The notes beneath the pieces were generated by a model. That model did not search any database, was not told where the DNA came from, and saw only the letters and a list, made by a program, of their open reading frames with translations. Below, one piece after another: positions 1 to 11,158 of a DNA stretch of 64,000 nt. The DNA is from Zoroaster sp. YZ-2022 (lineage: Eukaryota > Echinodermata > Asteroidea > Forcipulatida > Zoroasteridae). The position numbers and the translations under genes are program-made. Numbering within the stretch: position 1 is the stretch's first letter; each line of letters starts with the position of its first letter. The DNA lies in the NCBI GenBank assembly GCA_029582265.1, contig CM055819.1, positions 11,767,087-11,831,086 on the forward strand, read 5' to 3'.

Positions 1-623
1 GTTTGGTCTATCCATGCTACTTAGGCAATGCGAACCAATTTGGGAGTACTTTTGATTTAATACCAGTCAGTGTCTTCCTTTTGGCTAGTTATAATTTCCA
101 TGATATTTCCTACTAAAGGACGCTGCTCTGATAAACGTGCAAGGCAGCGGAATGGAAACAAAATAGCATTCATGTAGTAAAAAGTGAACTCACAAGCATT
201 GCCCAGGAAAGCAGTTTTACTAAATTAAGAATTACTGTCTTTTTGCTAAATATGGACCTACTCTGTAGTTAACAAGAAAATAATACAATAAATAGACCTG
301 ACGTCAGAAAAAGACTAACCAATCAAGCAACTTTTTTGCACAAATTAATTATGATGCAGTAGATTTTGCCTCACTGATTATCATGAGTTATCATCAAAAA
401 CAAAAATGTGCCCCAAGCATACTACAACACCTGAAGATTTGCATTACAAATGGGAAAGTGATGGCAGAATACAAATGGCAAAATACGAAAAAGTTTTTAG
501 ATTTTTTTAAAATCCTATTTCCAGGTGCCTTTGAAAAAAGTTTAGAAGAAGAATAGCTACTTTGGTGATCCCCTAAGTAATGTGTGAAAATTGCAATAAC
601 AATCTTGCATATTTGATTTTTAG
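1..623. other. No gene recognised; probable intron upstream of the exon at 624
   Basis: This AT-rich stretch has no convincing coding region in either direction. It ends in a T-rich tract and AG at 622-623, a plausible splice acceptor for the following exon. Short reading frames here show no family resemblance. Confidence 0.4.
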
Positions 624-1030
624 GATAAACAGAAGATATCTTTCGTCTGATTCGGAGGAAGAAGACATGATCACTGAAGTACATGTAGCAGCACCAGCGT
701 CTCCAATGCTACCATCTCTTCCCAAGACTCCACCACCCGTGCTAAATGTGACATCTAAGGAGCCATCAACATCAAAAGCAACCCACGAAGCCCAGACATC
801 AACACTTCCTCAGACATTGACAGTGACTCCTCCAGCCAGAAGACCAGCATCACCCTCTGTCAGACAGCACACTCCAGCTAGGGCATTGACAGTGACTCGT
901 CACGTCAATACACCTGCCAGACCAGCATCACCTTCTGTCAGACAGCACACTCCAGCTAGGGCATTGACAGTGACTCCTCGCGTCAATACACCTGCCAGAC
1001 CAGCATCACCCTCTCTTAGCCAGGAGAATG
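624..1030 (+). CDS. Exon of DUF4806-type gene: Pro/Ser/Thr-rich repeat region
   Basis: The exon follows a TTTTTAG acceptor and ends at a GT donor at 1031. It enters with one codon base and leaves in phase 1, which fits the next exon at 2634. It opens with an acidic stretch (SSDSEEED) and then becomes a low-complexity Pro/Ala/Thr/Ser linker with repeated PASPSVRQHTPARALTV blocks, probably disordered. No catalytic motif is visible. Its assignment to the same gene as the DUF4806 exons rests on strand, phase and the usual layout of such proteins, where a linker separates an N-terminal module from the C-terminal domain. The first exons must lie upstream of the window. The near-identical DNA repeats point to recent internal duplication. 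Confidence 0.6.
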
Positions 1031-1606
1031 GTATGCAGTACCTATTTAACTCTGATAAGATATGTACTCTGGGACGATGTGAAACCCAATATGAGGCTTG
1101 TTATTATTGTTGTTGAAGTCACTCTGTATACATGTATGTGCCCACATACTTCTACATTATTATTTATTCAGCTAAAACTGAGAGAAAAAGCATGAAAAAC
1201 GATGACAACACAACCTACATAAGCAAATGTTCCCATCATCTTGGTGTAATTTAGAACAAATATAAGTAGAGACATATATGCATTTGTGTTGAATCACAAA
1301 CGTGCGATATTCGACTATTATGAATGTCACAAAGTCACTTTGAAAACAGGGTCTGGGTGGGCAGATTGAAAATACATGTAGCAACAACCCATACAAAATG
1401 AATAGATGTCCTGCTGTTGGCGCAACACCTACATGAAATAATGGAAACCCCCCCAAAAAGTACATTCATTTGCTCAATATTTTATACCAAAAACCAATGG
1501 GTGTCCCAAAAAAAGAGTAGAATAAGTTTTGATCAATAAACATCTGTTACTGTTTTAAAATACAGTCTCATAAGTCCACGGTCAGCATGGAAGTTTATGT
1601 TGTACA

Positions 1607-2179
1607 TCAGGGCCCATATTCATAAAAGCCTGCTAAGCCTAGTTGGCAACTAAATTGGCCCCTAACTGCCAATTAAGCCTAGTTGGATACTAAGTGTTAT
1701 TCATAAAATGCCGCTAAGCTTAGTGGACTGCTAAGTTGTCTGCTAACTTTAGAGGTGATCTTGGGTACCTCTAAGTCACTAGTTGACAACTAAACCCTTC
1801 ATTTGTATGTTTGACTCAGACCTGAAAACATGGCTAGACGGATTCTGCAACTGGTACAGTTGCATCGTGCAATGAGGAGAGAAAGAGTATTCAGAGACAT
1901 GCGTAATCCAATGCACAGCTCTATTGTTAGACACATAAACATGCCACTCATATTGAAAGTGAAACTTACCCATATTGTGTTTTGTGGTTTGGAACAATGC
2001 CAACTGCTAAGTTAACAACCAACTAAATCCTAGTTGACAACTACCTGGCACTGTCCCTAGCAGGGTTTTATGAATATGAAAATAGCAAGAAACTATGGAG
2101 AAGGCAACTAGGCATTTAGCAGCCTGCAAAGGCCTAGTTGGCTGCTAGTTTAGCAGGGTTTTATGAATATGGGCCCTGA
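1607..2179. mobile_element. Palindromic MITE, Harbinger-like, inside an intron
   Basis: The ends form an inverted repeat: TCAGGGCCCATATTCATAAA at the left and its reverse complement at the right. Behind the ends lie several degenerate copies of GCTAAGCCTAGTTGGCAACT in both orientations. On the plus strand, 1830-1926 reads MARRILQLVQLHRAMRRERV followed by FRDMRNPM, which resembles the start of PIF/Harbinger nuclease proteins. I infer a non-autonomous derivative that keeps a scrap of transposase. The target duplication is unclear. It lies between the exons at 624-1030 and 2634-2857. Confidence 0.7.
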
Positions 2180-2633
2180 CCTGTAGGCAGCTTTGGAAGA
2201 ATATGGTGGTTGTTTTAGGGGGAAGTGGACTCTTGGACTCTTGGATAAAAGATTTTTTTTCAAAATCGCCAAAATAGTGACCTTCAACAATACTTCATTC
2301 AAAAGTAATTTGAGAAAATGCATTGGGCTAGTACTAAGCACAGGGGACCGACCTTCTCTTTCAACAAATATTGATGTACCTTGGAAAATACGAACCTGTA
2401 CATGGACTATAAATCTTACCATGTTATGCTATACAAATTTATATTTAAATATTTGTTAAAGGCTGCTTCAGTCAATCGCTGAAGATTAATTAATCCCAAG
2501 AGGTCCCTACCTTTGACAAAAATGTCATTCATTTTATTATTAATTTTATAATTTATCAGATAACTGAACTATTAAGTTTTTTTTTCATTTATTATTACAT
2601 GTAAATTAATATTAACCTGTTTTTACATTTCAG

Positions 2634-2857
2634 CTACTCAGCGCTTAATCCTCAAGCTTCTGACTGAGCTGAAAACTGAGATGCGAGGTCTCAAAAAGCA
2701 AATGGACCAGTTATCTCACCAAATCGAAGCCCGACAATTATTGGTCGATGATGAGTTTGTTATGCCTGATGACTTGGCATTTCCACTGGAAACGATTGAT
2801 GACCTGAATGCTCTGGAACATTTATTGGAGACCAACAAGGAGCTAGAGAAGCATCTG
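2634..2857 (+). CDS. Exon of DUF4806-type gene: start of the DUF4806 domain
   Basis: The acceptor is TTTTACATTTCAG at 2621-2633 and the donor is GT at 2858 (GTATGG). One base carried over from the preceding exon keeps the frame. The product begins with a leucine-rich, probably helical segment (LILKLLTELKTEM) and a short heptad-like stretch. It continues with VMPDDLAFPLETIDDLNALE and HLLETNKELEKHL, the pattern I know as the beginning of DUF4806, a domain of unknown function common in cnidarian, echinoderm and arthropod proteins. The exon ends in phase 0, matching the next one. The family is often multicopy, and whether it is a host or a transposon protein is open. I am fairly sure of the family and do not know the function. 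Confidence 0.72.
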
Positions 2858-3378
2858 GTATGGGTATAATATATTAAGCTATATGTAGGTGTATACATCT
2901 CTTGTCTGTATTGGAGCTGATTTAACCTTGCTTTAATTGTTTATGAATGCGTACATGTCTTCACAGAAGAGGTCTGCCCTTTTTTTGTATACAATAATAA
3001 TAATTGAAGATCTCCGCCCCAAAAGCCCACTCTTTTCAGGCTATTCAGTTACCATGTCAAATCACCCACCAAAATGCACAACAGCATAAACCAGTGCTTC
3101 CATGGGTCACTGTTAACGATTTGCCAAAATTAATTTAATGGTGTTCTGTTTGATTCATCAAGTAAAAACGTGCACTACAATGTAGGTCCGCAAGTGTCTG
3201 TCACATTCAGGTTTCTAACTACGGTCCATACTTGCCACTCTGCTAGCCCGAGGCTAGAAAACTTTTAGGTTCTGAATTTATCACAAGCAATTAAAGGTTT
3301 CTAGCATTTTGAAGGGCACCAGAAACTTAGGAAAAGAAGAAAGTATTTAATATTTGATCCATTCTTTATTGTTTGTAG

Positions 3379-3505
3379 GTCGTATCATGGGCAGCATGTG
3401 GTGGTAGCACAATCTACAATATTATCACTCGTATTTTCATCAACTGGACCGGGCAAGGTGGGAAAGGGTCATTTAAGAAGTTGCACATGAGAGCTGTTTT
3501 CGAAA
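3379..3505 (+). CDS. Exon of DUF4806-type gene: core of the DUF4806 domain
   Basis: The acceptor is TTTGTAG at 3372-3378; the donor is GTGAGT at 3506. The exon starts in phase 0 and leaves in phase 1. It encodes about 42 residues including SWAACGGSTIYNIITRIF, INWTGQGGKGSFKKL and HMRAVFE, matching the family pattern of a GG turn, an amphipathic helix, a W-x-G-x-x-GK-xxF loop and another helix. Three exons in order with compatible phases show a real, recently intact gene structure rather than chance ORFs. No stop or frameshift is visible here. Confidence 0.75.
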
Positions 3506-3660
3506 GTGAGTACTTTTTAAATGAATCTATTGTAAAAAAATATATATATGTATTTTTTTTTAAATATTGAAGAGAATAAAGACTACTTTCCAACAAAAAT
3601 GTGGTTATTACACTGAAATGATTACCCTTTGCTCATGTTTTCCTGTCATTGATCATACAG

Positions 3661-4004
3661 AATCCATCAGAAAGAACCCGCCAACCACAAATGCGACAGG
3701 TGCAGATGTACAAAGAGAGGTTGCGCACTACCTCAAGGGCTCAGCAGACAGGGGTGGAGGTCGGAAGGCTCGGATAGTTCTTTTTAATATTAACCCTATC
3801 AGGACCGGGCTTTTTTTCGTCCTAGGGGGACGGGGGGGGGGGGCACATAGTGCCCCCCCTCTGTATTTTCTAAAGTTTTTGGCCGATTTTCATAAAACTT
3901 CCCAAGATTGCTCCTTGAGCCATAATCTACCCAAAAGAAGAAAAAAAAGGGGAAAAAAGCCACTACAGGGCGTTTTTGGTGATTTTTTTTACCATTTTTG
4001 GTAA
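3661..4004 (+). CDS. Last exon of DUF4806-type gene, C-terminus replaced by a MITE
   Basis: The acceptor is CATACAG at 3654-3660. One carried base restores the frame, giving SIRKNPPTTNATGADVQREV and AHYLKGSADRGGGRKAR, the conserved end of DUF4806 (an IRKNP motif, then a basic amphipathic helix). From about 3786 the frame runs into a MITE, so roughly the last 70 residues (to the stop at 4002-4004) are MITE-encoded low-complexity sequence. The native stop is not seen, so this copy may be a pseudogene or carry a novel tail. A homologous final exon occurs at 24922-25149. Confidence 0.68.
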
Positions 4005-4343
4005 CAAATTTACATTTTCCCATAAAACTCAAATTTGTTGTCCAAATGATTTTAAAATCTGCAAACATAGATTTTTCGACACAGTCAATAGCATAACAAC
4101 ACCGTTGGGGGCGCCATTTTGTTTTATTCAAATTGAGTTCGCTATAACTTCAAAACACGGTAATGGGGAAAAATAGACCCCCTCCTGATTTTGTTTTATG
4201 ATTATGACCCTAGATAATATTTAGGAAAAGTCACAAAATTTGGTGGTGATCGGCCTCACCATTAAAAAGTTATGAGCAAAAATATCGGAGGGGGTCACAT
4301 TGTGCCTTCCCCCCCCCCCCCCGGTCCTGATAGGGTTAATATT
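3786..4343. mobile_element. MITE with AATATTAACCCTATCAGGAC inverted ends
   Basis: The left end AATATTAACCCTATCAGGAC is exactly inverted at the right end (4321-4343). Inside the ends lie a G-run (about 3830-3842) and a matching C-run (about 4308-4321), extending the terminal hairpin. It carries no coding sequence of its own. It has landed in the terminal exon of the DUF4806-type gene. Flanking T-runs blur any target duplication, so the superfamily is not assigned. Confidence 0.75.
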
Positions 4344-5866
4344 TTTTCGACCAATTGCATAGGTTTTGTACACAAATTTTGCTATCAGATAACTTAACTT
4401 TGTCAGCACTACAAGTTACGTGGGTCTTTCCTCACTAAAGGGGTACAACTTTACGTTCATAACAAAAAACATGTTGTTGTTGCTCTGACTGACGTGATAT
4501 TACATAGAATGTATTTACCAAAATATAATTTCATTTACATTCCTTGACCCTTGAGGGTTGTTTAAAAAGAAAAAGCAAGGTAATCTTCCTGGTGCAAGTC
4601 TTACATAAATTAGCAATTACGTACATAACATGGACAGGTCTTTGTTATGAATGTTAACTCTAATTTACAAACAAATAATTGCCAATGTACTTGTTGGATC
4701 TTGCCATGTTCGATTTTGCTGCGTTCTACTGTAATGTGGGTTTTTTTAAAACAAATTATAACAGTTGGGTGAAGATCACCCATAAAAATGTATTATGGTC
4801 TGTTTTGAGGGGGAAAATGTTGCAGGTATCCGTGCTCAAGTTCTTAATAATTGCCCTGAAAATGTTTCTAATTGTATTACGCACTGCATGATTTTATTAT
4901 TCATTTTATTACTATGCAATTATGTATTCTTTTATAAAGTGTTTTTGACAGTGTTACACCCATTGAGAAAAAATACTTCATCTGTCAGTGCAATAATGTT
5001 ATATCTCCTAAAATAACATTCAAATTACGCTTAAAACAGCCGGGATGTGCACATCATAAAAATACTAAGCGCTGAGAGACAACGTCGTTGCAAAATCGCA
5101 GTACGACGTTTTCTCACTGAGGACAACTTACTTAGGGGCGTATTCAATAAAAGTACAAAAATGTACACATCCATGTATTTTGCAACATCTGAACATGGAG
5201 GAAGCAAACTTAACAATTGTGACTGGTTTATGTAATGTGGTGCTGATGTAAGCGTCATATAAAAGTGGTGCTTTAGAAACATGATTACAGTTGTGGGTAA
5301 TTTCATTGCAGCCTATGTAACCATGAAGAGAGTTTGTAAATAGCTTATGTAACTTTTGAATAATAGCCTACTCTTTTCTGATTGGTTACGGGTGGTTACC
5401 ATGGCAACGCTATTTTAAAATCGGGCTTCAAAGTTACGAAGGTATGATGTCGGTGGACCATCTGTGAAAATTTCATGAAAATACATTCACCCATTTTGTA
5501 GATATACTTGGTCAAAGTAAACTTCATTTTACATTGAAACATATGGGTTTATTCTCACTATAGCTTTACTACTGATAGCCCCTTAAGGTAACATTATGTT
5601 CTTTAATTTGATTTAGTAATTTCGTAATGTTTAAGTAATTTTTTCGTTTTGTTGCCTCATTAAATAAATGCTGTCCCAGTCATTCACAGTGAACAAATCA
5701 GTGGTGTGTCCTCAGTTTAATAAGTAAATAGATTTATTTATATTATTTTAACACATGCAAGTCAATGGCGCACCGTCGGCCCCCAGCAGACTGCTAACCT
5801 AGGGTTGGTCCTTATGCACCCGTCCGTCTGCGACTTTTATGGCCTTCCTTCATCAGCCCAGCATGC
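4344..5866. other. No gene recognised
   Basis: AT-rich DNA with only short unrelated reading frames. I see no repeat structure, splice-site pattern or family motif that I can support. Confidence 0.35.
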
Positions 5867-6465
5867 TTAACTCAGCTCAAGCATGGAGGCAAGAACGTCA
5901 GGCAGCCATTCTATATACTGCATGTTGCCCGCCACCGGTTGATCGCCGGCAAAACGGCTGCCTGCTCGTTGTTGGCCCACCATCGGTCCACCGTCGATAA
6001 AAAAAAATATTAAAAAAAATCGATTTCGGCTTACTGTTAGGCCGATGGTAGGCCAACGGCGGACCGTCAAAAGGTTCCTACCAGCGGACCGAAAACTTAA
6101 AAGTTCGCCCGCTCGCCAGTGGACCACCATCGGCAGCCGACAGAGGGACGATGGTAGGCCAACAACGGACCGTCATAAGGCTTCCCTAGCGGACCGCTAG
6201 CAAAAACGTTGCCCGCTCGCTGGTGGTCCGCCACCGGCAGCCGAGGGAGGGCAGATGATGGGCCAACGGCGGACCGTTGTCGAAATGTGACATTGTTTCG
6301 ACAATGGTCCGCCATTGGTCCAACAGCGGATCTCTGTCGGCTGCCTCCAGCGGGCCACCGGCGAGCGGGCGGACGTTTGTGTCGGCGGTCCGCCGGCTGC
6401 AGCCAACGGCGGCCCGCTGGCGGTGCCACCGGTGGGCCGCTGACGGACCGATCGCGGGTTGCAGG
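5867..6465. repeat. GC-rich element of interspersed GGCCAACGGCGGACCG-type repeats
   Basis: The block is strikingly GC-rich against AT-rich surroundings. It repeats short units such as GGCCAACGGCGGACCG, GTCCGCCACCGGCAGCCG and their complements, in both orientations. Its right end, read on the minus strand, starts CCCAGCCTGCAACCCGCG and abuts the LINE fragment. A similar end is seen beside the LINE fragment at 45386. This looks like the arm of a DNA transposon with subterminal repeats rather than coding DNA; long frames across it are by-products of composition. Confidence 0.55.
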
Positions 6466-7471
6466 CTGGGAATCAGACCCTCAGTTTCTTTCTTTAGTTC
6501 TCCTCTCCTCAACCATTCCCAAGTCTTGCTACTTGCCACTTCTTCGGTACATCTCAGGAATCGCCCGTGAAGTGGCTTTTCCTGCCAATCTCGTGTTCTT
6601 TCTTCTCTTCTTTGATTCTTATACTCCTTTGGACCTACTTCGCCTGCCTTCATGTATTTCTGTGCAACCTTCAACAACTTTTCCCGAGTACTACTTACAT
6701 GACACTGCAAGCTCCTTCTCTCGATATTAACGCTGTCTGATACATTAAGTAATCCTCTTCCTCCCTCTGACCTCGGTAGATAGAGTCTACTGACATTCGA
6801 CCGTGGATGTAACATACCATACACCGTCATCACTTTCCTCGTTTTCCTGTCAGCAACATCTAGATCTGCCTTAGTCCACTCGACAATTCCTGCACTGTAC
6901 CTCATCAGCGACACAGCCCAAGTGTTGATCGCCTTTATCATATTCCCTCCATTCAGCTTGGACTTCAAACACTTCTTCACTCGTCTTATATACTCTTTCT
7001 TAAGCCTCTCTTTTGATTCCTCGTGCAATACGTGATCTGCTTCAAGCACTCCAAAATACTTATAACTTTCTTCTTCACCCAACGCCCTCAATATGTGCCA
7101 TCTGGGAAAGTAATTCCATCCGAATGTACCCTTTTACCCCTCTTCATGGTCATCGCAGCACATTTCTCCAGACAAATGTTCATGCCGATGTCATCGCTGA
7201 AGATCCGTACAGTCTGCACCAAGGAATAAATCTCTTTCTCGTTCTTCACAAACAACTTCAGGTCGTCCATGAAGAGCAGATGATTAATCCTGCATCTATC
7301 CTTCGTCATCTCGTATCCCGCACTAACCTTCCGCAAAATCATCGTCAAAGGGAACAGCGCCAAAACAAACAACAGTGGACACAGAGAATCACCCTGGAAA
7401 ATAGCTCGTCTGATGTTTACCTTACCAAGACATTCATCACTGGCCATCAGATTTGTTCTCCATGTCTTCAT
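6466..7471 (-). pseudogene. LINE fragment: reverse transcriptase C-terminal half (R4/NeSL-like)
   Basis: Reading leftward from 7471, the product contains GIFQ-like RT motif 4 as IRRAIFQGDSLCPLLFVLAL, then the active-site region INHLLFMDDLKLFVKN (FMDD box), then thumb-type sequence including GEEESYKYFGV, MRYSAGIVEWTKADLD and LPRSEGGRGLLNV. This combination is typical of single-ORF LINEs with a C-terminal restriction-like endonuclease (R4/Dong/NeSL group). There is a frameshift near 7088-7095, the fragment starts at a TTA microsatellite, and it ends abruptly at ELKKETEGL beside the GC-rich element. The missing C-terminal part is matched by the fragment at 45386-46031. It has been truncated by the gypsy LTR at 7487. 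Confidence 0.8.
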
Positions 7472-7486
7472 TATTATTATTATTAT

Positions 7487-8143
7487 TGTAGCGTAAATTC
7501 ATAGTGAGCGGCAGAGTGCTAAACTGAAAGTTAGTCAAGTGAGGGCGCGCTTTGAGCAGTGCGTGCGATGTGTGCGCGAGTGGCGCACAGAGCTACGCGC
7601 AAGTCCGCATGCCAGGTATAAATAGAGCGGCGGTGCGTGGATTAGTTTTAGTGCAGTACCATTAATACCAGTGCGCGTGTTTCGTAACACCGGGTGAGCA
7701 AGCACGCTGGGTAGGCACTCGATCAGGGGAGATTGTGGAACGCTGCGGGAGGCCCGGTATATTGATGCGTGGGGAGGCCCCATAGCATACGCGCTAATTG
7801 TTTAGCTGCGGGAGGCAGCGCAATCGGTGTGCCCTGTGATACTGGGATACCTATAGGGTACAGAGGTCCAGGGAAAGGGGGAGGAACCTGAGGCTCTGGG
7901 TGTGTTCCGTCCGTAATAAATAATTGTGATAACACAGTATCTTGTCTTGGTGTAATTTGTTGTCTGTGCCCGCCCTCGTATAGTTAGTGAATCGGATAGA
8001 GGCTCTGTGCGTGAGGCGGTATACTTCCACCTAAACGGATCTGCTCCCGGACTCTGATTTTAGGGCACGCCCGCTTACCAGCGAGTGTCGCCGGGGACGA
8101 TCGTCCGTGGTGACCTGGATGTGTAATTAAATTTTCCGCCACA
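7487..8143 (+). repeat. 5' LTR of gypsy element 1
   Basis: Starts TGTAGCGTAAATTC and ends CCGCCACA just before the primer binding site. The same start recurs at 15718. It contains TATAAATA at 7617-7624 and AATAAA at 7915-7920, plausible promoter and polyadenylation signals. It has inserted at a TTA repeat at the edge of a LINE fragment. Confidence 0.9.
7617..7624 (+). promoter_or_regulatory. TATA box in the 5' LTR
   Basis: TATAAATA followed by a GC-rich stretch and the GTGCAGTACC region, about 526 bp before the LTR end. It is kept in the 3' LTR copy. Assignment is by sequence only. Confidence 0.55.
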
Positions 8144-8145
8144 AA

Positions 8146-8163
8146 TGGTGTCAGAAGTGGGAT
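8146..8163 (+). promoter_or_regulatory. Primer binding site, tRNA-Leu type
   Basis: TGGTGTCAGAAGTGGGAT lies two bases after the LTR. It is complementary to the usual 3' end of animal tRNA-Leu including CCA. This marks the start of minus-strand DNA synthesis. Confidence 0.8.
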
Positions 8164-8533
8164 AACACGTATTCAGCTTCACTTCATGAAAAACTTAACT
8201 TTTACCAGGAGGCACAGTCACCTCTTTATGAGCGGGATGTGCCATAGGGCGTAGGAGGCCCAATTTTCATTCTTATACGTACGGCAATGCTACTAGAGAC
8301 TGTACTGGTTATACTAGCCCTGTGCTTGTTGTGACGCTGGTTACACTCTTTCTTTCACTGAAAAATCGTTTAGTGCTTTGGACCTTGAGGAGAGCCTCAA
8401 CGGATCAAATCTTGAGCCTGAACAGGATTAACCAAGTAGTGAACCATACGCACGTAGCTGTAATATTACAAGGATTAGAGCTGAGGTATCAAACCCAGGA
8501 GGACGAACCAGAGTTACAGATTGACCAGAGTGT

Positions 8534-11104
8534 ATGGACAATATGAGTGGGAACCACCCGAGCCCCACACTTAGTGAGCGTGCCATACGCGATCTCCAAG
8601 AAGAGATCGATATGATAACTTTGGAAATCCAGAAACAGGAAGAGATTTTGCGACACTCAATGGAAGAGCGTCGTATCGCCGAGATGGAATCACTAGTACT
8701 ACTGGCCTCTCGGCGAGCAAAAGCCCGGGTGGAGGAAACCCCGGTCGATTGGAGTACCGTGCCGGCCACCATATCCGCACTTGAGAGGACTGGGGGAAAA
8801 CGGCAGAGTGTTAAGGAGGAAACATTGCAGAGTCTGGAGGCCCCTGGAATGGGGAATGCCTCCCACGCACAGACTCATCAGGAGGCCAGTCAAGGGCAAA
8901 TCCAGGATACACCAACCATGGGAATTGCGCCGGAGGCTAGGCGGTGGATGCCACAAGCGCAGTCCACGGGGAATGGAGTGAATTTGCAGAAGAACGGAGG
9001 TGGCACGCCCTTATTGAGGGCATCGCCTGTTGTTAATTCAAATAGAATGAGCGATATAGGGATGAGCGGCCCCACTGGAGGCCCACTCAATACACCCTGG
9101 CCACTAACGAGAGATAGGAAGATACGTGGAGTGATTGAATGCAATACAAGGTTTGGAAAACAGGAGAGGCCACCAAACCCAGTTTCAGATAGAGAGGCAT
9201 CTACCTTATGGAAAGGATTGTCTGCGCAAGAGAGTCGATGTGGCACACCCTTAATGGGGGTATCACCCGTCGGTGAACACCAAACAGGGATAACAGGTGT
9301 AGGATCGGGAGGCCACACAGAGGCCTCACTGAACACACCCTGTCCACTTAATAGGAATGACGTGAAAACCAACGGAGATGGTGACGAAAATAAAATGTTT
9401 GGGGAACGGACAAGGCGACCCAACATTATCCCGGACAGATTTAATGGTAAACAACCTTGGATCGATTACAGAGGCCACTTTGAGGCATGTAAGCTTACAA
9501 ATTCCTGGAGTGACAACGAGGCAGCTGTGTTTTTGGCCGCTAGCCTTCAAGGCCCCGCGCTGAAGGTTTTAGACAACCTCCAGGGATCAAACGAGGCAGG
9601 CCAACATTATGACTACAAGGAGCTCATCCGTCTCCTGAATGCACGATTTGGACCAGGCCAGATGGCCGAGAACTTTCTGATGGAGTTGCGAAACAAGAGG
9701 CAGGGAGACAAAGAGACAATACAGGAGTTAGGTCAAACAATAAGAGAACTGACAGCTCTCGCCTACCCTGAGTTTACTGAGGCCGGCCGGGACCGCCTCG
9801 CAAGGGGCCACTTTGTCGATGCTCTTGCTGGACAGTCAATCCGGGAAGGAGTTTTCTGCGCTAAGCCATCAGATTTAGATGAGGCCGTCCAAGCGGCGCT
9901 AGCCACGGAGAATTTCGAGAAGATAGAGGCAGAACGGACCGGACGGAAGCAGGACAACAGCAGATGTAGGATGGGGTTTGAAGATGATGTTCGGGATAGG
10001 ATCGTTTCGGAGTTGGTTAATCAGATACATCAGTATCACCACAAGTTAGTGGAAGAGAGGAAGGCCCAAGAGGAGGCCCCACCAGGGAAGAAGAATGACA
10101 CCCGGATCTACTGGCCTCGTCCGAGGCAGGTAACCTCGGACACTACTTGTTATTCGTGCGAACAGAAAGGACACATCGCCAGGGACTGCCCAAAGAAAAC
10201 AAGAAAAGGACAACGGACTTTGGAAAATTATAAGCGAACAAGCTTGCCGAGCGATCGGAGGCTGGAGGCACTGAGGAATAAACGAAAACTTGAGATGGAG
10301 GCACCATCAAGCGAGGATAGGTTACCATTTCCCGAGGCAGTGAGACAAATTTTCTCACCATTGCTTTCACCAGAGAGTGGTCTTTATGTTCAAGGTGAAG
10401 TGCGGTCAACCCCAATTTCCTTTCTGGTAGATACCGGCACGACGGACACCCTAATCTCCACAGACATTTACTACCGTATGCCTGAGGAGAGGCGGCCGCT
10501 GCTATCACAAGATGGGGGCAGAGTTCTAACAGCTGATGGGTCGGCTATGCACACGCTGGGTATGGCCAACGTAGATGTGCGTGTAGGCAAGACGTCGATT
10601 CCAGTCCGAGCTGTGTTTGCCAAGATTAAAACACAGGGGATTTTGGGCATGGACTTCTTGATCCCGACGAGAGGTCACTTAGACTTTGGAGCTTGTGAAC
10701 TCATGATAAACGGGGAACACGTCAAGTGCACTACTCAATGGGGAACTTCTCTGCATGTGCGGGTCGTTGTGGCAGAAACCACTGTCATACCTCCCGGGCA
10801 TGAAGCGATTGTGCCCGGTAAGGTTATCAAACCGTTGGAGGCCGGCGAGTTAGGAATCGTTGAACCAGTAGAAGGGAATGGTGAACTAACTCAGAGAGGC
10901 TTGATCATGGCGAGGACATTGGTAAAGACTAAAGAGGAGGGCAGCGGCGTGGCCACGGGGGGACCTGGGGGGGCAGGTGCCCCCCCCCCCCCACAAATTT
11001 CCAGTGCTCCCCCAGGTGCCCCCCCCCCCACGAAAAATCCTCATAGTGCCCCAAAAAACAGAAAAGAAAAAGAAGGAAAACCCATACCCCTGGGCCCCCA
11101 CTGA
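8534..11104 (+). CDS. gag-pol: Gag and protease of gypsy element 1, read into a MITE
   Basis: The N-terminal third is low complexity. A retrotransposon-gag fold follows (around residues 295-450: DRFNGKQPWIDYRGHFEACK, FLAASLQGPALKVL, a helical stretch to LTALAYPEF). A CCHC knuckle, CYSCEQKGHIARDC, lies near residue 539, then an aspartic protease with FLVDTGTTDTLIS near 632 and the flap/core GILGMDFL near 704. At 10942 the frame enters a 217-bp hAT-type MITE, and a TGA at 11102 inside it ends the ORF. Beyond the MITE the same frame continues into RT, so gag, PR and pol were probably one polyprotein. The start is the ATG at 8534, 390 bp after the LTR. Confidence 0.88.
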   Translation: MDNMSGNHPSPTLSERAIRDLQEEIDMITLEIQKQEEILRHSMEERRIAEMESLVLLASRRAKARVEETPVDWSTVPATISALERTGGKRQSVKEETLQSLEAPGMGNASHAQTHQEASQGQIQDTPTMGIAPEARRWMPQAQSTGNGVNLQKNGGGTPLLRASPVVNSNRMSDIGMSGPTGGPLNTPWPLTRDRKIRGVIECNTRFGKQERPPNPVSDREASTLWKGLSAQESRCGTPLMGVSPVGEHQTGITGVGSGGHTEASLNTPCPLNRNDVKTNGDGDENKMFGERTRRPNIIPDRFNGKQPWIDYRGHFEACKLTNSWSDNEAAVFLAASLQGPALKVLDNLQGSNEAGQHYDYKELIRLLNARFGPGQMAENFLMELRNKRQGDKETIQELGQTIRELTALAYPEFTEAGRDRLARGHFVDALAGQSIREGVFCAKPSDLDEAVQAALATENFEKIEAERTGRKQDNSRCRMGFEDDVRDRIVSELVNQIHQYHHKLVEERKAQEEAPPGKKNDTRIYWPRPRQVTSDTTCYSCEQKGHIARDCPKKTRKGQRTLENYKRTSLPSDRRLEALRNKRKLEMEAPSSEDRLPFPEAVRQIFSPLLSPESGLYVQGEVRSTPISFLVDTGTTDTLISTDIYYRMPEERRPLLSQDGGRVLTADGSAMHTLGMANVDVRVGKTSIPVRAVFAKIKTQGILGMDFLIPTRGHLDFGACELMINGEHVKCTTQWGTSLHVRVVVAETTVIPPGHEAIVPGKVIKPLEAGELGIVEPVEGNGELTQRGLIMARTLVKTKEEGSGVATGGPGGAGAPPPPQISSAPPGAPPPTKNPHSAPKNRKEKEGKPIPLGPH

Positions 11105-11158
11105 AAAGCAATGCCCCCCCTGTACCCCCCCACTGAAAAAGTCCTGGCTACGCCGCTG
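10942..11158. mobile_element. hAT-type MITE inserted in gypsy pol
   Basis: The ends CAGCGGCGTGGCCACGG and, inverted, CAGCGGCGTAGCCAGG flank poly-G/poly-C-rich DNA. The flanking 8 bases GAGGAGGG (10934-10941) and AAGGAGGG (11159-11166) match at 7 of 8, the duplication expected of hAT elements. MITE plus duplication is 225 bp, a multiple of three, so the pol frame is kept except for one internal stop. It shares its ends with the larger element at 60642-62029. Confidence 0.88.

Noticed and set aside
5867..6730. Several long overlapping frames on both strands in the GC-rich block
   Set aside because: Stops are rare because of high GC and short repeats; the products are low-complexity Arg/Pro/Ala/Gly without family resemblance.
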